A stretch of DNA of 64,000 nucleotides, taken from NCBI GenBank assembly GCA_002633005.1, contig NMRA01000764.1:48616-112615 (forward strand), read 5' to 3'. This document shows, piece by piece, positions 24,901 through 32,800 of the stretch. The notes under the pieces were generated by a model. It worked only from the letters and a program-made list of their open reading frames with translations. It had not been told where the DNA came from and did not search any database. The number at the start of each line of letters is the position of its first letter. The stretch's first letter is position 1. A program made the translations under genes and the position numbers. The DNA comes from Phoronis australis. Its lineage: Eukaryota; Phoronida; Phoronidae.

Positions 24901-25050
24901 ACTTTTTCTTTGTTGTAGGATGATATGCATTATTACACAGACAATGACAGCTATGCACCCAGTGATGCTGACTCGTATATACGAACAGATGATGAAGAGG
25001 GAGGTGGAACAGACTGGGAGGAGAGTACAAAACGGTGGATCAACCGGTGA
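759..25050 (+). CDS. DTNA: Dystrobrevin, 3' portion of gene (six coding exons, 5' part outside window)
   Basis: Dystrobrevin is a cytoplasmic scaffold of the dystrophin-glycoprotein complex. Its C-terminal coiled coil pairs with dystrophin and its flanks bind syntrophins. I infer exons 759-969, 7540-7666, 19383-19514, 20207-20263, 22578-22687 and 24919-25050; all junction phases agree (2 in, then 0, 1, 1, 1, 0, stop). Together they give 255 residues. Diagnostic segments are the coiled coil [19 protein letters not shown] followed by [19 protein letters not shown], then [13 protein letters not shown] and [16 protein letters not shown], and a C-terminus [12 protein letters not shown]...TDWEE...RWINR. 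The ZZ and EF-hand part would be encoded upstream, outside the window. Dystrophin is less likely because the LRQRKDELE...LMVQLE...LMKLLK block is dystrobrevin-type. One ancestral gene would be co-orthologous to DTNA and DTNB. Two junctions carry minisatellites and a third a GT tract. Confidence 0.92.
1310..1720 (+). repeat. Fragment of the CTAGTGGC-type dispersed element
   Basis: Degenerate monomers with the family phrases 'atgtgaaatttgccaa', 'tttcggacaaattcagct' and a GTGCCACCTGGTGG motif at 1420-1433. The rest of the 970-7539 intron up to 3375 holds only short duplications, such as a 35-bp repeat at 2993-3062. Confidence 0.6.
1721..3375. other. Intron sequence with short degenerate duplications
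   Basis: A roughly 70-bp imperfect duplication lies at about 1755-1870. A CTC/CACGCC-rich degenerate patch lies at 2390-2560, followed by degenerate 'cagatatggtcat' repeats at about 2625-2770. No gene is recognised. Confidence 0.4.
3376..4586 (+). repeat. Full-length CTAGTGGC-type dispersed element
   Basis: It begins with GCGCCCACATATTTATATG (a partial palindrome) and ends near GCATTCGTGGGCGCATTTCA followed by GCTTTGCGTTGCTCTTGTTA. In between are degenerate monomers of about 147 bp, each with phrases like 'tcttcaaaggtcctc', 'catgaaattttgc', 'cggatggat' and a (C)CTAGTGGC-like core. It has no convincing ORF. Confidence 0.75.
4587..4928. other. Intron sequence, nothing recognised
   Basis: AT-rich stretch without gene or repeat structure that I can identify. 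Confidence 0.4.
4929..5250. repeat. 22-bp minisatellite
   Basis: About 14 copies of a unit containing GACTTATATAGCACACACCT, with slight variation in length and base content. Confidence 0.95.
5250..6300 (+). pseudogene. Decayed non-LTR retrotransposon (LINE) reverse transcriptase, 3' part
   Basis: The translated + strand, with frameshifts and stops, shows a YVDD catalytic motif (5326-5337) followed by [13 protein letters not shown] and DTLLQWC. Downstream come [12 protein letters not shown] (about 5688-5723) and [19 protein letters not shown], characteristic of the thumb/C-terminal region of jockey/RTE-like LINE polymerases. Several frame breaks make it non-functional. Long ORFs on the opposite strand here are shadows. 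Confidence 0.8.
6885..7130. repeat. 27-bp minisatellite
   Basis: About nine copies of a unit containing TTTTCATCAAATTTAACATT followed by GATATAG. All frames stay open because 27 is divisible by three, but no conserved gene is associated. Confidence 0.95.
7540..7666 (+). CDS. DTNA: Dystrobrevin exon: Ser/Pro-rich linker, ends in a tandemly repeated donor
   Basis: The acceptor is ttctttccag ending at 7539. The minimal exon ends at TCAG|GTAAC (7666/7667) in phase 1. It encodes [15 protein letters not shown] and ends [11 protein letters not shown] plus a split Gly, matching the vertebrate ...PQDSLTG|VGGDV junction. The last 34 bases and the donor are the first unit of a six-copy 45-bp tandem repeat, so five further in-frame donors exist at 7712, 7757, 7802, 7847 and 7892. 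The longest form would extend to 7891. Confidence 0.88.
7633..7902 (+). repeat. 45-bp x 6 array duplicating a dystrobrevin exon end and its splice donor
   Basis: Six tandem 45-bp units start at 7633, 7678, 7723, 7768, 7813 and 7858, nearly identical. Each encodes [15 protein letters not shown] in frame and contains both TCAG|GTAAC (a donor) and CTTTTCTAG (a possible acceptor). The first unit begins inside the coding exon. Confidence 0.97.
8188..9830 (+). repeat. CTAGTGGC-type dispersed element, long copy
   Basis: It starts with TGCGCCCACATATTTATGT and ends near 'tttttgcattgctctta'. It holds about ten monomers with cores at roughly 8345, 8487, 8646, 8792, 8934, 9094, 9350, 9502 and 9614. Perfect matches to the CTCF-like 14-mer occur at 8786-8799 and 8933-8946. 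Confidence 0.75.
9831..10369. other. Intron sequence, nothing recognised
   Basis: No gene, repeat unit or motif that I can support. Confidence 0.4.
10370..10640 (-). repeat. tRNA-derived SINE-like element
   Basis: The reverse complement contains an A-box-like TGTAGTTTAGTGGGTTGAG near 10610-10635 and a B-box-like GGGTGCAAATCCCAC near 10497-10511. Its non-tRNA flank is shared with the copy at 50480-50715. Confidence 0.6.
10641..11487. other. Intron sequence, nothing recognised
   Basis: AT-rich; contains a short triplicated 'aatgttaatttttgatgg' at 11435-11487. No gene. Confidence 0.4.
11488..11577 (+). repeat. Internally deleted CTAGTGGC-type element (ends only)
   Basis: The 5' end motif (GCTCGCATATTTATA) is joined almost directly to the 3' end motif (TTTGTGGGCAAATTTCAATG, GCATTGCTCTTGTTA), only 90 bp in all. 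It confirms both element boundaries. Confidence 0.6.
12028..13844 (+). mobile_element. THAP-bearing DNA transposon with terminal inverted repeats
   Basis: Inverted ends CAATAGCGGAGTTGCACC (12028-12045) and its complement (13827-13844) bound a 1.8-kb element with a decayed THAP finger near its 5' end. A segment at 12600-13690 is related to 58440-59390. No clear target duplication is visible, so the superfamily (P-like or other) is open. Confidence 0.7.
12149..12376 (+). pseudogene. Decayed THAP zinc-finger domain of a transposase
   Basis: One frame gives [23 protein letters not shown], then [10 protein letters not shown] and [20 protein letters not shown] followed by FP. These are the C-x2-C, W and C-x2-H elements of the THAP C2CH finger. 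In-frame stops after NTS and after ELH show decay. Confidence 0.8.
13845..14905. other. Intron sequence, nothing recognised
   Basis: AT-rich; includes a short duplication 'gtgtaagcgttattta' near 14158-14201. No gene. Confidence 0.4.
14915..15115 (+). repeat. Fragment of CTAGTGGC-type element
   Basis: 'ggctacctagtggcctttt' and 'ggatggatttgacaattttttg' followed by 'gtgggtgcatattgccgttatct' are family phrases in scrambled, degraded order. Confidence 0.5.
15230..17319. other. Intron sequence of probable but unclassified repeat origin
   Basis: A short acidic open stretch (15744-15840, [14 protein letters not shown]) ends in a stop and has no recognised homology. Several 'tcaaataactc' phrases suggest another dispersed repeat. 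No gene is supported. Confidence 0.35.
17320..17575 (+). repeat. Dispersed repeat with GAA-rich tail and terminal hairpin, copy 1
   Basis: 'gcaccaaatgacctcttccg', then 'gtcaaagttggtcgaaagaa', an A/G-rich tract, 'aacccaggaacaacagt' and the hairpin CTCTGCACTTGCATGCGCAGAG-like end. The same order recurs at 18430-18655, with a partial copy near 17720-17900. Confidence 0.7.
18430..18655 (+). repeat. Dispersed repeat with GAA-rich tail and terminal hairpin, copy 2
   Basis: Same modules as the copy at 17320-17575, same strand, ending in a CTCTGCAC...GTGCAGAG stem. Confidence 0.7.
18775..19150. repeat. 43-bp minisatellite
   Basis: About eight copies of a unit containing TTTAATCACCAAGCCTGTTC and CAAGCTTGTTATGC. 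Confidence 0.93.
19383..19514 (+). CDS. DTNA: Dystrobrevin exon: GVGGDV...SSLVKELHS
   Basis: The acceptor is ccctttcag ending at 19382. The donor TCAG|GTGTGT at 19514/19515 opens straight into a GT microsatellite. The exon is phase 1 in and out and 132 nt long. It encodes [13 protein letters not shown], then [20 protein letters not shown] and KELHS, one of the most conserved dystrobrevin segments. Confidence 0.92.
19515..19539. repeat. GT microsatellite forming a splice donor
   Basis: Twelve GT units begin directly at the donor of the dystrobrevin exon ending at 19514, so the functional 5' splice site is the first unit of the tract. Confidence 0.95.
19541..20206. other. Dystrobrevin intron, nothing recognised
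   Basis: Ordinary intron sequence between the exons ending at 19514 and starting at 20207. Confidence 0.5.
20207..20263 (+). CDS. DTNA: Dystrobrevin small acidic/basic exon
   Basis: The acceptor is atcttcag ending at 20206 and the donor is AAAG|GTAAGG at 20263/20264. The exon is 57 nt, phase 1 in and out. It encodes [19 protein letters not shown], comparable in position to the VGSETESNVDSE stretch of vertebrate dystrobrevins. The last six exon bases and the donor start a long 52-bp minisatellite. Support is the matching phase and position; sequence conservation is modest. Confidence 0.75.
20258..21760. repeat. 52-bp minisatellite starting at a dystrobrevin splice donor
   Basis: About 29 units. 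The first unit includes the last six exon bases (GTAAAG) plus the donor GTAAGG. Edge units keep GTAAAGGTAAGGCTTGCTTC; the roughly 18 homogeneous core units (about 20700-21690) read AAAGCTAAACCTGGCTACAT and have lost the GT donor. This is the most homogeneous array of the window. Confidence 0.97.
22150..22435. repeat. Short tandem repeats (about 31 bp, then 12 bp)
   Basis: Four degenerate copies of a 'ggaataaatcgtcgacttgtg' unit, followed at 22355-22435 by a 'attatcctgcat' 12-bp repeat. Confidence 0.8.
22578..22687 (+). CDS. DTNA: Dystrobrevin penultimate coding exon ([11 protein letters not shown]...)
   Basis: The acceptor is gttgtttcag ending at 22577 and the donor is TCAAAG|GTAAAC at 22687/22688. 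It is phase 1 in and phase 0 out. The start [19 protein letters not shown] corresponds loosely to the QFEDLVPSP... segment of vertebrate proteins; the rest ([14 protein letters not shown]) is not clearly conserved. Confidence 0.75.
22800..23090. repeat. Degenerate 'gttggaccagacatgg' tandem repeats
   Basis: Around ten imperfect 18-20-bp units, including a direct duplication of about 50 bp around 22988-23070. Confidence 0.85.
23740..24860. repeat. 32-bp minisatellite ahead of the last dystrobrevin exon
   Basis: Many units containing CTCTGTAAGGTGATGTCCA and CATGACTCATTA. The array is split by a single N at 24249 and by a second copy of the unique sequence from 23487. Confidence 0.93.
24250..24540 (+). 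repeat. Near-identical duplicate of 23487-23775 directly after an N
   Basis: The unique sequence starting ATGTTTAGTTTTTGAATC is repeated with a few substitutions. Because it starts exactly after the undetermined base, it may be an assembly artefact joining two haplotypes. Confidence 0.8.
24919..25050 (+). CDS. DTNA: Dystrobrevin last coding exon and stop
   Basis: The acceptor is tttgttgtag ending at 24918. The exon encodes 43 residues and a TGA stop at 25048-25050. [12 protein letters not shown] aligns with vertebrate DADPYVQPEDE. The end [13 protein letters not shown] resembles my recollection of invertebrate dystrobrevin C-termini rather than the vertebrate leucine-rich tail. Confidence 0.88.
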   Translation, partial: DDMHYYTDNDSYAPSDADSYIRTDDEEGGGTDWEESTKRWINR

Positions 25051-26230
25051 TCTTGTCTGAGTATGTTGGGTCACTAGGTCATCTGAACAGAGTGTGTTTG
25101 CCAAATGTCTTGTGAACTGAGTGCACTAGGCTCGGGTTCACTAAATGAGGATCCGTAGTGAAATGCATATTGTCTGTTGGATGTTGAGTCTGGTCATGTA
25201 TCAACCAGTGCTTTAAACATTACCACTAGGTGGTGCACCTTCAATGCCATCGACAAGGTCCAGTGGACAATACAGTACTATACACTGGGTGGTGGATCTT
25301 CAGTGTCATCGACAAGATCCAGTGGACAATACAGTACTATACAAAACAAAACGGACATAATGACCCGTCATGACAACCGAGCACCAGCACGATTTCCTCG
25401 TGTCGATAGTTTGGTGTATTTGAATAAAATGTGATGGGAGCTGTTTGTTATGACAGCTAATTTACCACAGAGCCAATGAAGTAGAAAAATTTTTTATAGC
25501 TCGATTCAAATCAATTGTTAGCAAATGTCGCACTACAAGTGCAAACGACCAATCCAGTGTAATTAGGTCATCTTTTGCACTACTACTGTATGTGAGAGTT
25601 GATGTTTCTTTCAGAATTTGCAATGGATTAATGTACGGAAATAATCAAGTTGTTGAGTTTATGCCATGTAGTGCACACTGTACATTATATACATTGAAAT
25701 TAGTTTAGTGTGCTGTAGTTACTCTACATAACGGACCATTGTGGTGGCATCGAAGATTACGAGAAGAGATTACAAATGGGTGATCACAACTTGGTGATTA
25801 CCAGTCATTTTCAGGCAGCATTGGCCGTCATGACATGGTATTTTGTCCATTTTCTTTTGGCTTATACTGTAAGCCACCTAACCACAGACTGTATGTGATG
25901 GGGAGTCATGTGGGCAGTGTTTGCTATCTGGGAATGTAAACGGTGTTCATGAATACAAAGTTCAAGTGGTGATGAAGACAGTCATGTCCAAACTGCCAAT
26001 GGGAAGCAGGCTGTATTGTGTGGATGAAGAGCCACCTGGTGGAGTCAACTAGTAGTGTGGAGTATGACTGTTGTTTGATGGTTGAGTGTGAGAACTAAGC
26101 AGAGAATACTCTTGCTTTATCAAACTTAATACTAGAACATGTTTTGTTATCTTGATATTAAGCACTTAATTCACACTGTACCGATTCTAAACACTACTCT
26201 AAGAATTCAATAAACATCCATCTCAGTAAT
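25051..26230 (+). other. Probable dystrobrevin 3' UTR
   Basis: No coding feature is seen between the stop codon and two AATAAA signals at 25423-25428 and 26209-26214; the second is the likelier end of the transcript. A 59-bp direct repeat lies at about 25224-25343. The exact 3' end is inferred from the signal only. Confidence 0.45.
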
Positions 26231-26512
26231 GTAGTTTCTTATTATGAAATTGGCGTAACCTTTTCAGTGTCCAGGTTTATGAGAAATTTGTGTTGAATCT
26301 ATATTAAATTTATTGTTATTTGGAGGTCTGATCAAAGTTTTTGAATGTGAAAGCACTGATATTGATATAATTTATAATTTTGTTCTGCACCAGAACTTTT
26401 AACGAGCGTAATATATTGCACTAGCAGCTGAAATTAATTTATAGTTTGAGGAAAACAAGATATGTGTTCAGTTGTGGATGGCACTGTTCCAGACTATATT
26501 GTTGTCATATAT

Positions 26513-26900
26513 TAGGGCCGTTCTGGATTACAAGGTGATAGAACTCTCCTTTGTTCTGGAGATAAGAAAGCGCGAGACCTCGTTTTGGAAATCAGGCACA
26601 TTTTTGTCGCTCTCATTTATGTGGGGAAGGTGAAGAATTACAGATCACACATCCAAGGTTATTTGTCTGGTTTATCAAACTTTCTTACGTCAGAGTTGCA
26701 TCCCACAATGCAGCAGTAATACTTAGTTGGCATTGGAAAGACGAATAGAGTAATGCAACCAAGAAAAACTTGTTAAGAATCAGACAACAACAAACTCTGG
26801 TTGCACGGAAATAAAGCAGCAAATGTTCTTGCCGGATGTTTACGGCACTGTGGGTAAATGCATCAAGATGAGTGTCACTGTGTGATCTGGGACGGCCCTA
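26513..26900. mobile_element. Short TIR element (TAGGGCCGT ends)
   Basis: TAGGGCCGTTCTGGAT at the left and ATCTGGGACGGCCCTA at the right form imperfect inverted ends around 388 bp without coding potential. Confidence 0.55.
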
Positions 26901-27105
26901 TTGAGTGTCGCTGTGTGGGACGGCCCTATTGAGTGTACCTACCTGTCTGGGACGGCCTTATTGAGTGTCGCTGTGTGGGACGGCCCTATTGAGTGTCGCT
27001 GTGTGGGACGGCCCTATTGAGTGTCGCTGTNTATTGAGTTTCGCTGTGTGGGACGGCCATATTGAGTGTCGCTGTGTGGGACGGCCCTATTGAGTGGACC
27101 TACCT
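26875..27105. repeat. 28-bp minisatellite derived from a transposon end
   Basis: Units contain GGGACGGCCCTATTGAGTGT, i.e. the right end of the 26513-26900 element plus flank. A single N at 27031 interrupts it. Confidence 0.9.
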
Positions 27106-27109
27106 GTGA

Positions 27110-27640
27110 AATAAATAGAAATAAAGTGAAGAGTACACTGTTTTGTGTGCTTGTGTTGTTGCAAGTTTAACATTCAAAGACTACCAGCTTACCAGTGACA
27201 GTGTCATACATTGAATGGATTCATCAATCACACCACGCTGACAGGAGCATTTTTTAGGAATCATGTTCCATGGTTTCACTGGATGTCGCGCTAGAAAGTA
27301 ATCTTTCCATGGCAACATACTGGATGCATTTTCAGTAGTTACAAAATAAATTCAGGCATAATTCCATTGCGAGCCGGGAAGGCTTCAACCATACTTTTGT
27401 GCAAATTCCCTTCTTTGCTGCCGACTGAGTATTTGAATTACGTCCTTTTGCTTTTTCAGTCTAAGTGACACAGGAAAATTTAAGCCTTGTGTTGCAGAAA
27501 TAAACCACCACCAGTCTGCCTGATAGCGCTCTTGTGTTAGTCGCACACTCTTTCGTTGTGACAGCTATTGTTATTGATAGATATGATTTCACTTACACAA
27601 TAAACAGGTGTACTATTAGTACATCTGGTTCCCATCATGT
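27110..27640. other. Intergenic sequence, nothing recognised
   Basis: Between the convergent dystrobrevin and NF-YC 3' ends. No gene or clear repeat. Confidence 0.4.
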
Positions 27641-27960
27641 TATCTCCAGATTGTGAGTGGGCAATTTATCCAGCTGAACTGTGCTGAGATACTAGATGTA
27701 GGTCCAGCAAAGTGAATGTGTAATGTATCAAGCTGATGTGTGCTGAAATACCAGATGTAGACCTAGAAAGCGACTGAATATCTGATGTATTGAGCTGATG
27801 TGTGCTGAAATATGAGATGTAGGCCTAGAAAACTGAATATCTAATGTATTGAGTTGATGTGTGCTGAAATACCAGATGTAGGCCTAGAAAACTGAATATC
27901 TAATGTACTGAGTTGATGTGTGCTGAAATACCAGATTTAGGCACAGCAAATTGAATATGT
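27640..27960. repeat. Approximately 60-bp tandem repeat
   Basis: Five degenerate units with GATGTGTGCTGAAATACCAG and 'tgtaggcctagaaa'. Confidence 0.85.
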
Positions 27961-28107
27961 GTCAGAGGACATTTCCTCTTTAAGTTGTTAGCACTATGTT
28001 AGGTACCTACAGTAAATACTCAGGTTTCAGTTTCTGTAAATGGTCGGTTATGTGCGCTGTACAACTTCACTCTATGCTTTTGATAGCTGAATAGTAGGCA
28101 ACAGTCT

Positions 28108-28195
28108 GATATAATGTGCCCATATTTTGAGAACCAGTTTGATGTCCGTAATTTAGTGGAGAAAACTGGTTCTCAAGATTCGGGCACGTTATATC
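28108..28195. repeat. Foldback (hairpin) element
   Basis: Arms 28108-28140 and 28163-28195 are inverted copies (GAGAACCAGTTT / AAACTGGTTCTC and flanks) around a 22-bp loop. Confidence 0.8.
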
Positions 28196-28314
28196 AAACG
28201 ATTATCGAATACTACACTCGCATCTTAGGATAAAAGCGACAACTTGTCCGAGTAATACTATGAACAAGTTGGCGCATGTATTGGTCTAAAGCAAAGGTAG
28301 TGACTTCTGCAGAC

Positions 28315-28490
28315 TGACATGTTATGTGATGACTGACATGTTATGTGATGACTGACATGTTATGTGATGACTGACATGTTATGTGATGACTGACATGTTG
28401 TGTGATGACTGACATGTTATGTGGTGACTGACATGTTATGTGATGAGTGACATGTTATGTGATGACTGACATGTTATGTGACGACACGTT
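28315..28490. repeat. 19-bp minisatellite
   Basis: Nine copies of GACTGACATGTTATGTGAT. Confidence 0.95.
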
Positions 28491-28709
28491 AAGTGAGATA
28501 GACTGTAGTCATGAGCTTTGCATTGCTAATCTTTTACAATTCTGATTCAGAAAAATTAGCATATTTTTGATAATGAGAGGTTTAGAAGAAATGCAATCTG
28601 AATGTTCAGCAATTCTAATTAATTGTACAAAGTCGATGGATATACAGTCATGATTATATGACAAGTAAATGTTTATGTTCTAGTCAATGTGTCTATAAAT
28701 AAAGTGATA

Positions 28710-29756
28710 CTCTTTATTACACAACTATTAATCTTTGCATGATTCAGACCTAGCCAACTGGAGTCATCTGAACAAAATGTCAAGTAAAGAAGATGATGAT
28801 AAAACAACAATTATAATTTATTAACATAAAAGTGGTTTGCACATGAATTTTTCAACTAAAAGCATAATCTTGAAGCACTCTGAACTCTCAGAGCTGTGCA
28901 AATTGACCTCAGTAGTCATAAACAGAACAGAGTTCAATGCAGTAAAGTGTTCATCCACACCTATTTACAGACGGGTTATGTGTCTAACTAATACCAACAG
29001 GAGACTGTCATTCTCCAGCCTACCTCACAACGTTACCCTGCACAAAGAGGGCAGTCAGGTGGTGGCTCATATCAATCAAGCGAAAGTGATCTAATAAACT
29101 ATTGACAAATCTTGATCAACTTCAATCTGCTTCTTAATAAATCTACACCAAATTACTTTTTGCTTACCAGTAACCAGTTGAGCTGTTGTGTTATTAACTG
29201 CAAATTTCCATTATTTTGGAGACGTTCCAGTGTTTTACATAATAGAACTAGCTAATGCAAATTAGTACAAGAGAAAGAGAAGTTCCCTTTCCAGTGATAC
29301 ATTCTAACTTAATGTAACTTGGATTAATTCCTTGTTCTGCAACCAAATCAACAACTAAATCAAATTTTCATTCACATCTTAGGGGTGAAACTTGCTTCAC
29401 TGTTTGGGCTTCATTTCCTTCTGAATTTTGAGTATCTAATTCACCAGGTACTCACTAGATGGCCTTCATCATCAATTTTAGTCAGCACTATCTTTAAGAT
29501 GTCGACACATTGACAAGACGCTCAACATATCAGCTAATAAGATAGTTCCATTCCTTGTCAATATGTTCCATATTAACATGAACATGGAACTGAATCTCCT
29601 GAACACAACTGGAGTATCAAGTCATTTCAACATGGTGATTGTTATCAAAAGCACAGTAATTTGGTCATTATGGAGATTCTTGGCAGTGAAACACACTTGC
29701 AAAACCGGCAATGATGACTTTTCAAGTTTATCTTTGCATTCCATTCCTGGTTCCTG
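28710..29756 (-). other. Probable NF-YC 3' UTR
   Basis: Minus-strand AATAAA signals are seen at 28822-28817 and 28718-28713. Nothing coding is recognised here; the UTR extent is inferred from these signals. Confidence 0.4.
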
Positions 29757-29849
29757 TTACTCTTGAGACTGATCAGTTTGTAAATACACCTGCTGACCTG
29801 ACATATTGCCTTGACCTTGACCTTGTACCTGTTGAACTTGGAATAATGG
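29757..29849 (-). CDS. NFYC: NF-YC last coding exon and stop
   Basis: The acceptor is aattttcag at 29850-29858 on the minus strand. It encodes [18 protein letters not shown], then [12 protein letters not shown] and TAA at 29759-29757. PLFQVQQV matches the conserved QLYQIQQV near the end of vertebrate NF-YC. Confidence 0.85.
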   Translation of the reverse strand, partial: PLFQVQQVQGQGQGNMSGQQVYLQTDQSQE

Positions 29850-32800
29850 CTGAAAATTGAAAATAATACATTTATAGCATCCATGTGGAAAATTAAGGAT
29901 TTCCACTTGCGCAAAACTTTGCTTACTGTACAATGTACATGTGCGCATTCAGGACCAATGAATATATAGCCAAAATAATGATATTTTTGAAATTACTAGT
30001 GTTTCACAAATGCACCTAAGTTTTCACATTTTGCATTACATTGCTTATTTTGGGTCATGGCCAATTTAAAAAGTCTTAATGGCCCCTAATTTTAGTGGTT
30101 TTACAACTTCCAGAGCCCACCTAAAACTGCTCGTGCTGTAATGTTTTGTATTATGGTTCTAAATAAATGTTTTCTCCTCTCGCCTCCCTTTGATTTGATT
30201 ACAGCTGAAGAAACTATCACCAGTTTAGGCCAACATGCCAGAGCAAGCTTCACGCTGTACAATCGAGTGCCTGTTTCTTTCATGATACTGAAGATGTCAA
30301 AATGTTTTGCATTTTTAAAACTAACACATCAGAGTAGTGTCCTCATTTGACCTACTTGTTGTGTCTGGAACTGGTCAGCCTGTTGAGTCTGGATTACTAT
30401 AGGTTGTCCTGCCTGCTTGCCTTGAAACTGTAACTGAATGGCTTGCAACTGGGCAGCAGTCAGTTGCATCTGAAATAAGCAAGACACACCATACTGAGCC
30501 TGAAATTTCACTGATCACAAACTAACTTCAATTGGCCAATCACAAAACGGGAAGCCCAATAAGTAAATAACTTTATGCACAGGTATTTATGATTTGAATC
30601 ATTCGCCGAAACGAACATGAACTTACAGGCACATTTTGAACTTCCCCTGAAGATGTCACCACTTGCTGGAGAACCTGCTGTGACTGCTGGGGTGATTGTA
30701 CTTGTACAATTTGTGGCTGTTGACTATCACTAACTGACTGGGATGGAACAATCTGGAACTGAACTGGTGCATTCTGACCTGCAAAGAACAACACAAGTCA
30801 CTGAATGAGACACAATCCAACAGTGAAATGGAAAATGTATTTAACTCTTTCCATGCCATTCAATTTGTGAACATCACCCTTTGCAAATATGCTTGTGAAT
30901 AAAGATTGTAGTCGCGTGCTTGTCAACAGCAAGGGAATTGCTACAGTTCTGGGAATCAAACATTACCAGCAATATGCCAGCCTCCAGACAAGCTTCAAAA
31001 ACAACGAAAAATGTTTGCTATGCATGATAAGTATCAATAACAGAAAGCTAGACTGCCACTTAGCTGACCTCTAAGTATACAGTCAAACAAAGCTAGACTG
31101 TCACTTAGCTGACCTCTAAGTATACAGTCTAACAAAGCTAGACTGCTACTTAGCTGACCTCTAAGTATACAGTCAAACAAAGCTAAACTGTCACTTAGCT
31201 GACCTCTAAGTATACAGTCAAACAAACAATTGAATTTTGCAAAATTATTCCACCAGTTTCACTCTACTCAAAGTAATGCATATTAAAAGACCATTAAGTG
31301 AACTTTGCTGGAAGTGTCTGAGTTAAATATCAAGTGATGCTATACACTTAAGGTTATATAGGGTCTCAGAATAATGTCCAAATTTGGTTAACTTCAGAAT
31401 ATCATTATTCACAAGTGGTGGATCAGATTAATATTAAAGGCGAAGGCAACCTTTTTTCATGTCATTTTTAGCAAAAATAGGGTTCGTTGATTATCCCATA
31501 CATATTTTTCACTTATTTACAGCTTTTCGTAATTTAATTAATTACTACTCATCTACTCCGGAAGTTACGTTTTGGGAGGCAAGAATTTCGCTCCAATTTC
31601 TTTTCATACAGTCTGACTGTGAGAGCAGTCGAGTCAGTCATTGTTCTACCTCAGTTGTGATAAGTTCGGTCATCGTTTGCTTTTTTTTACGAGTCAGTCA
31701 ACATGCCACGCTGCTGCTGCCTACCGAGATGTACTCATTATCGTCTCATGTACCGAGGAAGAACTGTCCCACTTGCCCGAGTGTCCCGCGACACACTCCC
31801 AGTGGATGGTGACTTGAGCACCCAAACAGCTTACATCCCGCCGTGCGACTCCCTCGTCACACACATGGCACCTTCTAAATAGCTCCAATACAAGTCCACA
31901 ATAAACTTATCAAACTTAGGCTCACTGATCTGTTCATTGGATGATGAACTATCCTTTTCACTGGGTGTCAAACTGGGCCTGTATTCACTCCCACTACTCA
32001 ACATCGCTGCAGGGCTGCTTACAGGCTCTGGGCTAGAGACAACAGCACACGGGGAATCACTACTAGTTCCTGGAATTGCACGCTATGGGGGTACGTTCGG
32101 AGGCATGGGTGACAGTAGAAGAAGTGACTCCAGTCACTGTATATAGTGGCCACAGCTTGCGAGGCTTCTCGATTCAAAAACGCACTTCTCGGGGGTGGCG
32201 ACAGGGCACTGCCGGGAATCAACAGCGACGGTTTGGAACCCTTCTTCAGACGTTGTTTCGCAGGGACCTTCATCAGTTCAGCGTACATATCTCTGTCGTA
32301 ATCTGAGGCTGAAAATGCTTGCCACTGCTTTGTGCATTGCGTGAACGGGTAGCGCTGCGTTCTTCAAACGAGCGAGCTAGCCAAGTACGGCGAAGTGTGT
32401 CATCTTTCGGAAAGCGATGCAAGGTACCCAAAGCGCGTGTGAGACGATACGCAGCAGCAGCGTGGCATGTTGACTGACTCGTAAACAAAAGCAAACGACG
32501 ACCGAACTTATCACAACAGAGGTAGAACAATGACTGACTCGACTGCTCTCACAGTCAGACTGTATGAAAAGAAATTGAAGCGAAATTCTTACCTCCCAAA
32601 ACATCATTTCCGGAGTAGAGGACGAGAAATTAATTAAATTACGATAAGCTGTAATTAAGTGAAAAATATGTCTGGGATAATCAACAGACCTTGTTTTTGC
32701 TAAAAGTGACAAGAAAAAAGGTTGCCTTCGCCTTTAAGACTTAACTTTTGCATGAGGGGCTATCAAATATAGGACTTCCCAAATTTTGAAAAAAATATTA

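Noticed and set aside
30345-30356. Donor GTAG|GTCAAA for NF-YC exon 6
   Set aside because: It gives phase 1 and would need an AAG acceptor inside exon 7, losing the conserved PLF; the donor four bases earlier keeps the conserved LFQVQQV.
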